From Shimia aestuarii (GTDB taxonomy: Bacteria; Pseudomonadota; Alphaproteobacteria; Rhodobacterales; Rhodobacteraceae), in assembly GCF_900114635.1 (NCBI RefSeq), contig NZ_FOTQ01000010.1, positions 7,501-71,500 on the forward strand: DNA of 64,000 bases, given 5' to 3'. Positions 9,607-17,079 of this stretch are shown here, piece by piece. The notes beneath the pieces were generated by a model, which saw nothing but the letters and a program-made list of their open reading frames with translations, made no database searches and was not told where the DNA came from. Within the stretch, counting starts at the first letter, position 1. Every line of letters begins with the position of its first letter. The position numbers were made by a program, and so were the translations under genes.

Positions 9607-10860
9607 ATGCCCGCTCTTTGCCGCGATTGCCTGAGCGCCCTACATCAGGAACGGCGCTGCCCGTCCTGTGGCAGCATGCGCATCGTTCGGCATGACGAAC
9701 TGTTCGACCTGACCATCGCCCATATGGATTGTGACGCCTTTTATGCCAGCGTGGAAAAGCGCGACAACCCGGAATTGGCGGACAAGCCGGTGATCATTGG
9801 CGGTGGCCGGCGTGGAGTCGTATCGACCGCCTGTTACGTGGCACGGATTCGCGGGGTTCGGTCGGCGATGCCGATGTTCCAGGCGCTCAGGCTTTGCCCC
9901 GAGGCGGTGGTAATCCGCCCGCGCATGTCGGTTTATGCCGAAGTCAGCCGCGAAATTCGCAAGATGATGGACGAATTGACCCCGGATATTGAACCGCTGT
10001 CTCTGGACGAAGCCTTCATGGACCTTGGCGGGACGGCCAAGCTGCACGGCGCGCCGCCTGCCGTGATGCTGGCGCGATTGACGAAGCGGATGAAGGACGA
10101 ACTGGGCGTGACCGGCTCGATTGGACTCAGTCACAACAAGTTCCTCGCAAAGGTCGCGTCCGATCTCGACAAGCCGCGTGGCTTTTCAGTGATTGGCAAG
10201 GCGGAAACGGATGCCTTCCTGCGTGACAAGCCGGTGCGGTTGATCTGGGGAATCGGACCTGCGGCACAGGACAGCCTGGAACGGGCCGGAATACGGACGT
10301 TCAACGATCTCTTGCGTTGGGAGCAGGAGGACCTGACGGCGCGGTTCGGGTCGATGGGCTATCGCCTGTGGCATCTCGCGCGTGGGCAGGATCGGCGCAA
10401 GGTGTCGGCACATGCGCCGATCAAGAGCATCAGCAACGAAACCACCTTTTTCGAAGACACCGGGGATGCGGAGATTCTGGATGGGCACCTGTGGCGCATG
10501 GCCGAAAAGGTGTCAGACAGGGCCAAGGCCAAGGACAAGGCCGGGCGGGTGGTCACGCTCAAGCTCAAGCGCGCCAATCACAGCCTGATTTCGCGCCGCC
10601 TGAGTCTACGCGACCCGACCCAGATGGCGGACACGCTTTATCGCACGGCGCGCGGGTTGTTCGATCAGGTGGGCGATCAGGGGCCTTATCGCCTTTTGGG
10701 GGTGGGGCTGGCCGATCTTGTGCCAGCAGACCAGGCGGATCTTTCGGGCGACCTTCTGGATCCGCAGGCGGCACAGCGCGCCCGCGCCGAACGCGCCACG
10801 GACGAGATACGCAAACGCTTCGGGTCGGATGCGATCCTGAAAGGGCGCGCGATGCGTTAG
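9607..10860 (+). CDS. dinB: DinB, Y-family DNA polymerase IV with N-terminal zinc ribbon
   Basis: This 417-residue translesion polymerase shows the catalytic motifs HMDCDAFYASVEKRD (first acidic site) and SLDEAFMDLGG (second). The fingers, thumb and little-finger regions follow in the usual order. It has an extra N-terminus of about 37 residues with CRDC and CPSCGS pairs, which looks like a zinc ribbon. E. coli DinB begins directly at the catalytic motif. ATG 9607 (MPALCRDC) is preferred; an in-frame ATG 63 bases earlier would run through the Nudix leader. A LexA box was not identified. Confidence 0.93.
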   Translation: MPALCRDCLSALHQERRCPSCGSMRIVRHDELFDLTIAHMDCDAFYASVEKRDNPELADKPVIIGGGRRGVVSTACYVARIRGVRSAMPMFQALRLCPEAVVIRPRMSVYAEVSREIRKMMDELTPDIEPLSLDEAFMDLGGTAKLHGAPPAVMLARLTKRMKDELGVTGSIGLSHNKFLAKVASDLDKPRGFSVIGKAETDAFLRDKPVRLIWGIGPAAQDSLERAGIRTFNDLLRWEQEDLTARFGSMGYRLWHLARGQDRRKVSAHAPIKSISNETTFFEDTGDAEILDGHLWRMAEKVSDRAKAKDKAGRVVTLKLKRANHSLISRRLSLRDPTQMADTLYRTARGLFDQVGDQGPYRLLGVGLADLVPADQADLSGDLLDPQAAQRARAERATDEIRKRFGSDAILKGRAMR

Positions 10861-10863
10861 GGG

Positions 10864-11727
10864 CTATTCCGCCGCAAGCGGCCGCTCTTCGGGGCGACCG
10901 ATCTCTGCAATCCGGGCGATCACACCGCGCAGCCGGGCGCGGAAGGTCTCGAAATCGGAATGCGGTTCAATCCGCGTTTCATCCATGTAGAGCGACCGGT
11001 CTATTTCCACCTGTATCGCGTGTTGGCGGCGTGACGGACGTCCGTAGTGCTGCGTCACAAAGGCGCCTGCGAAAGGGAGATTGCGCGAGACCGCAAAGCC
11101 CGCCTCCACAAAAGCTGCCTCGATCTCGTCGACGACCTCGGGGTGGGCCGCTGCCCCGAAGCGATCACCAAGCACGATCTCGGGTCGCCGTCCGCTGGTC
11201 CGCGACGCGTTCTCGACGGCTTCGCGCGGCATCGAGTGACAATCAATCAGAATCGCACGGCCAAACATCTCATGCGCGCCGCCCAAAAGCTCTGCTAGGG
11301 CGGCATGATAGGGCCGCCAGTAGGTATCGATTCGCCGGTTCGCCTCGTCCAGCGCCATCTTGCCGTGATAGATCGGACGCCCATTTGCCACCACGCGGGG
11401 AATAACCCCGAGCCCGGACGCGATTCGCGGATTGTGACCCACTTTGCGAACCCCGTGAATCAGCGCCGGATCAAGTTCGTCCGCAGACCGATTCAAATCC
11501 AGCAACGCGCGCGGGGCTCTGGCCACCAGAAAAGGCGCACCCACTTCGGGGGCCGAATCAAATAGCATGTCGACGAAAGCGTCTTCGGAAGACCGGATCG
11601 AATGCGCATTGAGCAAGGAACGCCGTACAAACCACTCCGGATAGTCGCATCCACTGTGCGGAGAGGCAAAAACCACAGCAGAGTTGCGGGTTTCAGGTTC
11701 AAGGATACGATAAGCTTCTTGCGACAT
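10864..11727 (-). CDS. N-formylglutamate amidohydrolase family protein
   Basis: This 287-residue protein matches the N-formylglutamate amidohydrolase family, which releases glutamate and formate in histidine breakdown and also includes related zinc amidases. Recognisable blocks are VVFASPHSGCDYPEW near the N-terminus, an RAPRALLDLNRS segment, and ILIDCHSMPRE around the middle. ATG 11727 follows AGGAG with good spacing. No other hut genes are in the window, so a broader deformylase role is possible. Its stop is four bases from that of the convergent dinB. Confidence 0.85.
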   Translation of the reverse strand: MSQEAYRILEPETRNSAVVFASPHSGCDYPEWFVRRSLLNAHSIRSSEDAFVDMLFDSAPEVGAPFLVARAPRALLDLNRSADELDPALIHGVRKVGHNPRIASGLGVIPRVVANGRPIYHGKMALDEANRRIDTYWRPYHAALAELLGGAHEMFGRAILIDCHSMPREAVENASRTSGRRPEIVLGDRFGAAAHPEVVDEIEAAFVEAGFAVSRNLPFAGAFVTQHYGRPSRRQHAIQVEIDRSLYMDETRIEPHSDFETFRARLRGVIARIAEIGRPEERPLAAE

Positions 11728-11876
11728 TGCGACTCCTGTTCCAATAAAATATTGCCGCAAAAACTAATGTATCAAAAGCCCTTGATCCCCCCGACGACTC
11801 CTTTTATAGAAGCCGCCACCGGCGCGGTTTTCCGCGCCCCCTTTTGTTAGGGGACATGGCAATCAAGCCGGTTCAT

Positions 11877-11951
11877 GGGCGATTAGCTCAGCGGTAGAGC
11901 ACTTCGTTGACATCGAAGGGGTCACTGGTTCGATCCCAGTATCGCCCACCA
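11877..11951 (+). tRNA. tRNA-Val (anticodon GAC)
   Basis: The sequence folds as a cloverleaf: acceptor arms GGGCGAT and ATCGCCC pair perfectly, the D arm is GCTC...GAGC, the anticodon loop reads TTGACAT with GAC at the centre, and the T arm contains GGTTCGATCCC. The CCA end is encoded at 11949-11951. It lies about 80 bases upstream of rpmJ. Confidence 0.95.
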
Positions 11952-12029
11952 TGAATTCACTGCCCCACAACAACGTGGGGTGCCCGCAACCACAGGCGCA
12001 CGCCGCGCCGCGAAATGAGGAGAAGGCCC

Positions 12030-12155
12030 ATGAAGGTCAAGAACTCGCTCCGCTCGCTCAAGAACCGGCACCGCGACTGCCGTGTTGTGCGCCGCAAGGG
12101 CCGCGTTTACGTGATCAACAAGACCCAGCGTCGCTTCAAAGCACGCCAGGGCTAA
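12030..12155 (+). CDS. rpmJ: Ribosomal protein bL36, zinc-free type
   Basis: This 41-codon gene begins [16 protein letters not shown] and ends [11 protein letters not shown], which is the alphaproteobacterial L36 of the 50S subunit. It has a single cysteine, so the four-ligand zinc ribbon of the classical form is absent. AGGAGAAGGCCC precedes the ATG. It is easily missed by length cut-offs. A strong terminator follows 30 bases after the stop. Confidence 0.95.
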   Translation: MKVKNSLRSLKNRHRDCRVVRRKGRVYVINKTQRRFKARQG

Positions 12156-12185
12156 TTCGCCCGGTCTGACGATCCGACAGAACTG

Positions 12186-12219
12186 AAAAAGCCGCCCTTC
12201 GGGGCGGCTTTCTCTTTTG
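12186..12219 (+). terminator. Rho-independent terminator of rpmJ
   Basis: The hairpin AAAGCCGCCC-TTCG-GGGCGGCTTT has a perfect stem with a stable UUCG-type loop and is followed by CTCTTTT. It is directly downstream of rpmJ. Confidence 0.9.
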
Positions 12220-12239
12220 TAGCAAAGCTCTATCCAAAC

Positions 12240-13856
12240 CTAGCGGTTGTTGATCACCGTCGCGATCACGCTCCAGACATGTTCATCGACATACCCTGTC
12301 GTCGGACGTTTGATTTTCCGCTGCATCCGCCGGATTGCCTCTCGGACCTCCGGTGTGATCGTCGTGGCTTTGCTCTTGAGATAGCCAAGCCGGCGCAACC
12401 CTTCCAAAAGGTTGTACATGTCGCGGTCCGTTTTGATGATGCTGCGCTCAAGCGCCTGAGCGTCGCCGGGGGTAGGTTCTGGTTTTTGTCTTTCTAGCAC
12501 CTTGATGTTTGCCTTTGCTTTCTGGGAAAAGCGACCGTTTGGATACTGACGCAGATAGTTGCGGTATCCGGAGATGGTGTTTTCCTGCTTGGCGGCAAGC
12601 CAAGCGCGGTGCTCGGCCTGCTGCCTGTCTTCGTTGCTCCCACGCAGTTCCGCGATCCGGTTGCGCGCCTCCGGCGCCATGCGACTTTGGGGATAGCGTT
12701 GCAGGAAATCACGATAGGCTTCGATGGTGTCCTGACGGCGCGCGGCGCGCCATCTGGTTTCTTCCTGATCCGAGGTCAACTGCCGAATGCGGGACTTCGC
12801 CTCAGAGGCGTATCGACCTTGGGGGAAACGATCAAGATAAGACCAGTACGCGTTCACCGTGTTCAGGTTTCTTGCCTCGTCCCACGCGGCCTCTTCCCGG
12901 CCAGAGGTCAGCTCTCGGATTCGCGCCCGCGCTTGTGTGGCGTAGCGGCCATTGGGATAGCGGTCGAGATAAGCACGGTAGGCGTGCGGTGTATCCCTAT
13001 TGCTGGCATCGCGCCATGCGGCGGCTTCCTGTCCTACCGTCATTTCCCGAATGCGCATCCGGGCATCCGACGCATAGCGCCCATTCGGAAAGCGATCCAG
13101 ATAGGCGCGATAGGCACTCACCGTGTTCTGACTTCCCGCTTCACGCCACGCGATCTCGTCGCGACCAACCGTCAAATCGCGGATTCGAACGCGCGCCTGA
13201 TCGACGTACCGACCGTCAGGGAACCGTTCGAGATAATCACGGTAGGCGCGCACCGTATTCTGATCGCTGGCCTCGCGCCACGCCGCATCATCGCGCCTGC
13301 GGCCGTCGCGATCACCTTGCCCCAGCTGGTCCCGGGCATAAGACGCATAAACCCCGTTCGGGTATCGCTTGAGATAGGCGCGCATGCCGTCGCGGCTACC
13401 CCATTTTGCCCCCGTGGTTTCCCAATACCGCCGATCCTCGACCTCGCTATAGCGCTGCTCGGGCCGCTTGTCGCGAGCTGCAGCGCGCATCTGACGAACC
13501 TGATCGCGTGTCAGGTAGCCGCTTGGCCAGTGGTCCATGGAAAACTGCCAATCCCAGATGGCGCGACGCGTCAGACGCCCGAAAGATCCGTCAACCGGAC
13601 CCGGGTCATAGCCCAGCACCTTGAGGTCAGATTGTATCTGCCGGCGGTCGGAATAGCTGAGTCCCAGTTCCGCCTCTTCGTCGCGCGCGCGGGCTTCGGG
13701 TGTGCGGTGCTGGGTCGCGCCAACCTGTGCATCCCAATGCAGCGATGCCGCCGGCGCCCCCTGAATGGGCACAGAAGGTGTCAGAACCGAAGCCTGCGCA
13801 CCCATTGAGACACTTAGGGCCAGCCCCGTGATAATCCATGTTGATGTGGTGCGCAT
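12240..13856 (-). CDS. Exported repeat protein with peptidoglycan-binding-like ends
   Basis: This 538-residue protein starts with a signal peptide (MRTTSTWIITGLALSVSMGAQA). Residues about 70-120 resemble a peptidoglycan-binding domain (DLKVLGYDPGPVDGSFGRLT). The middle is seven imperfect repeats of about 37-44 residues with the pattern AWREA-NTV-AYR-YL-RFP-GRY-A-ARIRELT, likely a helical-hairpin (TPR/Sel1-like) array. A second binding-like region lies at the end (LEGLRRLGYLKSKATTITPE). AGGAGG sits six bases before ATG. A periplasmic scaffold or cell-wall role is inference. The gene is single; a terminator of the next gene lies upstream. Confidence 0.8.
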   Translation of the reverse strand: MRTTSTWIITGLALSVSMGAQASVLTPSVPIQGAPAASLHWDAQVGATQHRTPEARARDEEAELGLSYSDRRQIQSDLKVLGYDPGPVDGSFGRLTRRAIWDWQFSMDHWPSGYLTRDQVRQMRAAARDKRPEQRYSEVEDRRYWETTGAKWGSRDGMRAYLKRYPNGVYASYARDQLGQGDRDGRRRDDAAWREASDQNTVRAYRDYLERFPDGRYVDQARVRIRDLTVGRDEIAWREAGSQNTVSAYRAYLDRFPNGRYASDARMRIREMTVGQEAAAWRDASNRDTPHAYRAYLDRYPNGRYATQARARIRELTSGREEAAWDEARNLNTVNAYWSYLDRFPQGRYASEAKSRIRQLTSDQEETRWRAARRQDTIEAYRDFLQRYPQSRMAPEARNRIAELRGSNEDRQQAEHRAWLAAKQENTISGYRNYLRQYPNGRFSQKAKANIKVLERQKPEPTPGDAQALERSIIKTDRDMYNLLEGLRRLGYLKSKATTITPEVREAIRRMQRKIKRPTTGYVDEHVWSVIATVINNR

Positions 13857-13921
13857 GGCGCCCTCCTGCAGTTGCGTGTCTGGCTACAGGATGGAAGTCT
13901 AAGGGTTGATATTCAATAACA

Positions 13922-13950
13922 AAGGGGAGCAATCCGATATCGCTCCCCTT
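13922..13950 (-). terminator. Terminator downstream of the PaaK-like gene
   Basis: A 9-bp perfect stem, AAGGGGAGC with GCTCCCCTT, encloses an 11-base loop. On the minus strand it ends in CTTTGTT, 30 bases after the stop of the gene at 13980-15200. Confidence 0.7.
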
Positions 13951-13979
13951 CGCCAGGTATCCATATAAAGGACTGATAA

Positions 13980-15200
13980 TCAGTCGTATTTACGCTGATC
14001 CTCAATCACGATCCCATCGTTGGGCAGGCTTCCAGGCGCGACGATTTCCACCGCCCCCTTGAGCTTGAGCGTTTCGGCCACCGATTTTCCATAAGCGCCT
14101 GCATCACCGCCTTCGGCCTCGATGCGCACGGTCATGACGTCCATTTCGCCTTCGCGGGTGGCGATGACGCGGGCCTTGGCCACTTCGGCGTGCTTGGCCA
14201 CGAGGGCCGCAACCTGTTCCGGACGGACGAACATGCCCTTGATCTTGGCGGTCTGGTCGGCACGACCCATCCAGCCCTTGATCCGCATGTTGGTCCGCCC
14301 GCAAGGGCTTTGCCCGGGGAGGACGGCGGAGAGGTCGCCGGTGGCAAAGCGAATAAGGGGGTAATCCGGGTTGAGCGACGTCACAACAACTTCGCCCACC
14401 TCGCCCGGTGCGACCGGGTTGCCGGTGCCGGGGGTGACGATTTCGACGATCACGCCTTCGTCGATGATCATGCCTTCCATGGCCTCGGATTCGTAAGCAA
14501 CCGAACCGAGATCGGCGGTGCCATAGCCCTGCAGGCAAGTCACACCGCGATCGGCATATTCCTGGCGCAGCGACGGGAACAGGGCGCCGCCACCGACGGT
14601 GGCCTTGGTGATGCGAAGCTTTTCGCCCATCTCGTCGGCCTTATCGAGGATGATCTTGAGATAGTCCGGCGTCCCGGCATAGGCGGTCGTGCCGATATCG
14701 GCGGCCGCACGCACCTGAAGCTCGGTCTGGCCGATGCCTGCAGGCAGAACCTTGGCGCCGACCGCGTGCGCACCACTTTCAAACATGATCCCAGCCGGGG
14801 TCAGGTGGTAAGAGAAGCAGTTCTGAACGATGTCGTCCGCGCCAATCCCGACCGCGTGCAACACACGGCCAAAGCGGAACCAGTCATTGCCATTGCTGCC
14901 CGGTTCATAGATCGGACCCGGCGATTGGAACACATGGGTGATGCCGGGACGCGACAGGTCCGCATAGCCCCCCAGCGGCGCATGCGCCGCCTGTGCCTTG
15001 CCGATTTCGGATTTGCGCAACACCGGCAGGGTGGCCAGCGCGGCCATGTCGGTGATCGAGGCCGGATCGACATCGGCCAGCGCGCCGCCATAACCCGGCA
15101 ACGCCTTTGCATTCGCGATCTGCTGGGGCAGCGCCGCCGCGAGATCAGCCGCGCGCTGATCCTCGGAGCGGGTTTCCAGGGCATCAAAATACCGGCTCAT
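13980..15200 (-). CDS. PaaK-like phenylacetate-CoA ligase family protein
   Basis: This 406-residue adenylate-forming protein resembles phenylacetate-CoA ligase. Visible family blocks are LQGYGTADLGSVAYE, YPLIRFATGDLSAVLPG, MRIKGWMGRADQTAKIKGMFV and the C-terminal ACT-like end. The usual phosphate-binding loop (SSGTTGKP type) is replaced by HVFQSPGPIYEPGS, so ATP use may differ or be lost. ATG 15200 (MSRYFDALETRSEDQ) resembles family starts; longer in-frame starts look non-coding. It lies past the first Liv cluster on the same strand but separated from it by a plus-strand gene. A role in aromatic acid activation is inference. Confidence 0.82.
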   Translation of the reverse strand: MSRYFDALETRSEDQRAADLAAALPQQIANAKALPGYGGALADVDPASITDMAALATLPVLRKSEIGKAQAAHAPLGGYADLSRPGITHVFQSPGPIYEPGSNGNDWFRFGRVLHAVGIGADDIVQNCFSYHLTPAGIMFESGAHAVGAKVLPAGIGQTELQVRAAADIGTTAYAGTPDYLKIILDKADEMGEKLRITKATVGGGALFPSLRQEYADRGVTCLQGYGTADLGSVAYESEAMEGMIIDEGVIVEIVTPGTGNPVAPGEVGEVVVTSLNPDYPLIRFATGDLSAVLPGQSPCGRTNMRIKGWMGRADQTAKIKGMFVRPEQVAALVAKHAEVAKARVIATREGEMDVMTVRIEAEGGDAGAYGKSVAETLKLKGAVEIVAPGSLPNDGIVIEDQRKYD

Positions 15201-15322
15201 GTGGCCATCCTTTTCCTGTGTTCTTGCCGCGACGTAATGCGGAATTGAAGAGGGCCGGGCACAGCGGCATAGCTGCACGCGGGAGTGAGTGTGTGACCCT
15301 TGGGTAATAGAGGAGTGCCCCT

Positions 15323-16180
15323 ATGGCCGAATCGACCGGCATCCAGACGCAAGAGGCGACCAACGCCTTTGATCCGCGCATCATCTTTCACGAAGCGGAG
15401 CAATGTATGGAGGTCGATTTTTCCGGCTTTCACCTCGACACCAGCGCGACCGTGAACAATGTCTACGACCGGATCGAGGAGAGGATCGCCCAGACCGGCG
15501 AGCCCAAGTGGTTCTTTTTGATCAACTATTCCGGCTGCAAGATCGACCAGCCCGCGTGGCTGGCCCATTCCCGCCGGGGCCGCGCGCTCAACATGGCGCA
15601 CAGCCAGGGCACGGTGCGATTTGAAGCCAGCGAAGCGACGCGCCGCCAGATCGAACGCAGCGCCAATACCGAGAGCTTTGACGCCAACCTGTTCGCCGAC
15701 CGCGCCTCGGCCATGCAGAGAAGCGCCGAACTTCCGAGCCAGCGCCGCACCCGCATCAGCCATGACCCGAACTACACGGAACATGATTTTTCGCGGCGCC
15801 TGCGCTTTGACCATGACACGGTCGTTATGGACGTCGATTTCTCTCACTTCATCTTTCACCACGCCCGAGATGTGGACGATTTCTATGATTTCATCGAGGA
15901 CCGGATCAAAGAAACCGATCGCAAGTGGTTCTTCCTGATCAACTACAACGACTGCCAGATCATGCCTGAGGCGTGGGTACGCTATGCCTATCGCGGCAAG
16001 CGACTGAACGTCGCCGCGTCACTGGGGTCGGTGCGGTATGCCGCAGGATCGGAGACCGAGGCCGATATCCGGCTGCGCGCAGAGTCCCAGGGTTTCCGCC
16101 CTAACATCCGCAACACCCGCGAAGAGGCATTGGAGCGGATCGAGGAGATACGGACGGAACTTCTCGCGCAGCACGGGTGA
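15323..16180 (+). CDS. Unrecognised protein made of two copies of one domain
   Basis: This 285-residue cytosolic-looking protein contains an internal duplication. Residues about 15-105 and 160-260 share the pattern VDFS-F, then V--YD-IE-RI--T, KWFFLINY--C-I, AW----RG+-LN-A-S-GTVRF. Shared blocks include KWFFLINYSGCKI and KWFFLINYNDCQI. There is no signal peptide or membrane segment. The alternating strand/helix look recalls STAS/SpoIIAA-type folds, but I cannot assign it. The gene is inserted between the PaaK-like gene (divergent) and livF (convergent, 6 bases apart), breaking an otherwise minus-strand run. GAGGAGTGCCCCT precedes ATG. Confidence 0.78.
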   Translation: MAESTGIQTQEATNAFDPRIIFHEAEQCMEVDFSGFHLDTSATVNNVYDRIEERIAQTGEPKWFFLINYSGCKIDQPAWLAHSRRGRALNMAHSQGTVRFEASEATRRQIERSANTESFDANLFADRASAMQRSAELPSQRRTRISHDPNYTEHDFSRRLRFDHDTVVMDVDFSHFIFHHARDVDDFYDFIEDRIKETDRKWFFLINYNDCQIMPEAWVRYAYRGKRLNVAASLGSVRYAAGSETEADIRLRAESQGFRPNIRNTREEALERIEEIRTELLAQHG

Positions 16181-16186
16181 TCGCCC

Positions 16187-17008
16187 TCAGCTGAGCCAGC
16201 GCTTGCGCCGGCGATAGGAGCGCACGTCACGGAAGGACTTGCGCCCTTCGTCGGACATGCCGAGATAGAATTCCTTGACGTCCGGGTTCTCGCGCAGTTC
16301 GGCGGCTGGACCGTCCATCACCACACGTCCAGATTCCAGGATGTAGCCGTAATGCGCAAAGCGCAGCGCGACGTTGGTGTTCTGTTCGGCTAGAAGGAAG
16401 GTATATCCCTGCTCTTCGTTCAGCGATTTGACGATGCTGAAGATCTGTTCCACCAGCTGCGGAGCAAGGCCCATGCTGGGTTCGTCCAGAAGGATACATT
16501 CAGGACGGCTCATCAGCGCGCGGCCAATGGCGACCATCTGTTGTTCCCCGCCCGACGTATATCCGGCCTGGCTTCTGCGGCGTTCCTTGAGGCGCGGGAA
16601 ATAGTTGTACACCATCTCCAGATCCTGCGCGGTTTCCGCCGCGCTGTTCCGGGTATAGGCCCCGGTCAGCAGGTTTTCCTCGACGGTCAGGTGCTCAAAG
16701 CAGTGACGCCCTTCCATCACCTGGATCACGCCCTTTTTCACGAGTGCCGCAGGATCGAGATCCTGCACGCGTTCACCGCGATAGTTGATGCTGCCCTTGG
16801 TCACTTCGCCCCGCTCCGAATGCAGCAGGTTGGAAATGGCCTTGAGCGTGGTGGTCTTGCCTGCCCCGTTGCCCCCGAGAAGCGCGGTGATACCGCCCTT
16901 GGGAACACTCAGGCTGACCCCTTTGAGCACGAGGATCACGTGGTTGTAGATCACCTCGATGTTGTTGACCTCCAGAAGGGTCTCTTGGGTGCGACCAGCG
17001 TCAAGCAT
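16187..17008 (-). CDS. livF: Branched-chain-type ABC transporter ATPase (LivF), cluster 1
   Basis: This 273-residue ATPase energises a Liv/HAAT-type importer. It has Walker A GGNGAGKTT, the signature SGGEQQMVAIGRALMSRP, Walker B CILLDEPSMGLAP and the switch His region LLAEQN. It is the last gene of the cluster running from 23613 to 16187 on the minus strand. A stable hairpin separates it from the binding-protein gene. Its C-terminus is longer than typical LivF and ends in a basic tail (KSFRDVRSYRRRKRWLS). Confidence 0.93.
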   Translation of the reverse strand: MLDAGRTQETLLEVNNIEVIYNHVILVLKGVSLSVPKGGITALLGGNGAGKTTTLKAISNLLHSERGEVTKGSINYRGERVQDLDPAALVKKGVIQVMEGRHCFEHLTVEENLLTGAYTRNSAAETAQDLEMVYNYFPRLKERRRSQAGYTSGGEQQMVAIGRALMSRPECILLDEPSMGLAPQLVEQIFSIVKSLNEEQGYTFLLAEQNTNVALRFAHYGYILESGRVVMDGPAAELRENPDVKEFYLGMSDEGRKSFRDVRSYRRRKRWLS

Positions 17009-17039
17009 GTGCGTTGTCTTTCTTGTCGAATGTGGCGGT

Positions 17040-17066
17040 GTTCCGGCCGGTGGACCCGGCCGGAAC
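17040..17066 (-). promoter_or_regulatory. Intra-operon hairpin after the binding-protein gene
   Basis: GTTCCGGCCGG and CCGGCCGGAAC form an 11-bp perfect stem with a 5-base loop, 14 bases after the binding-protein stop and before livF. There is no U run. Such hairpins often protect the abundant binding-protein message from 3' decay while lowering downstream expression. Confidence 0.55.
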
Positions 17067-17079
17067 AGGGTTCAGAGGC

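Noticed and set aside
11821-11838. GC hairpin GGCGCGG-TTTT-CCGCGCC upstream of tRNA-Val as a terminator
   Set aside because: No plus-strand gene precedes it and the tail is only CCCTTTTG. It may belong to the tRNA promoter region, but nothing specific is supported.
12520-13430. Periodic DNA repeats that could suggest a CRISPR array
   Set aside because: The period is about 125-130 bases, repeats are imperfect and in frame, and they encode the helical repeats of the 538-residue protein.
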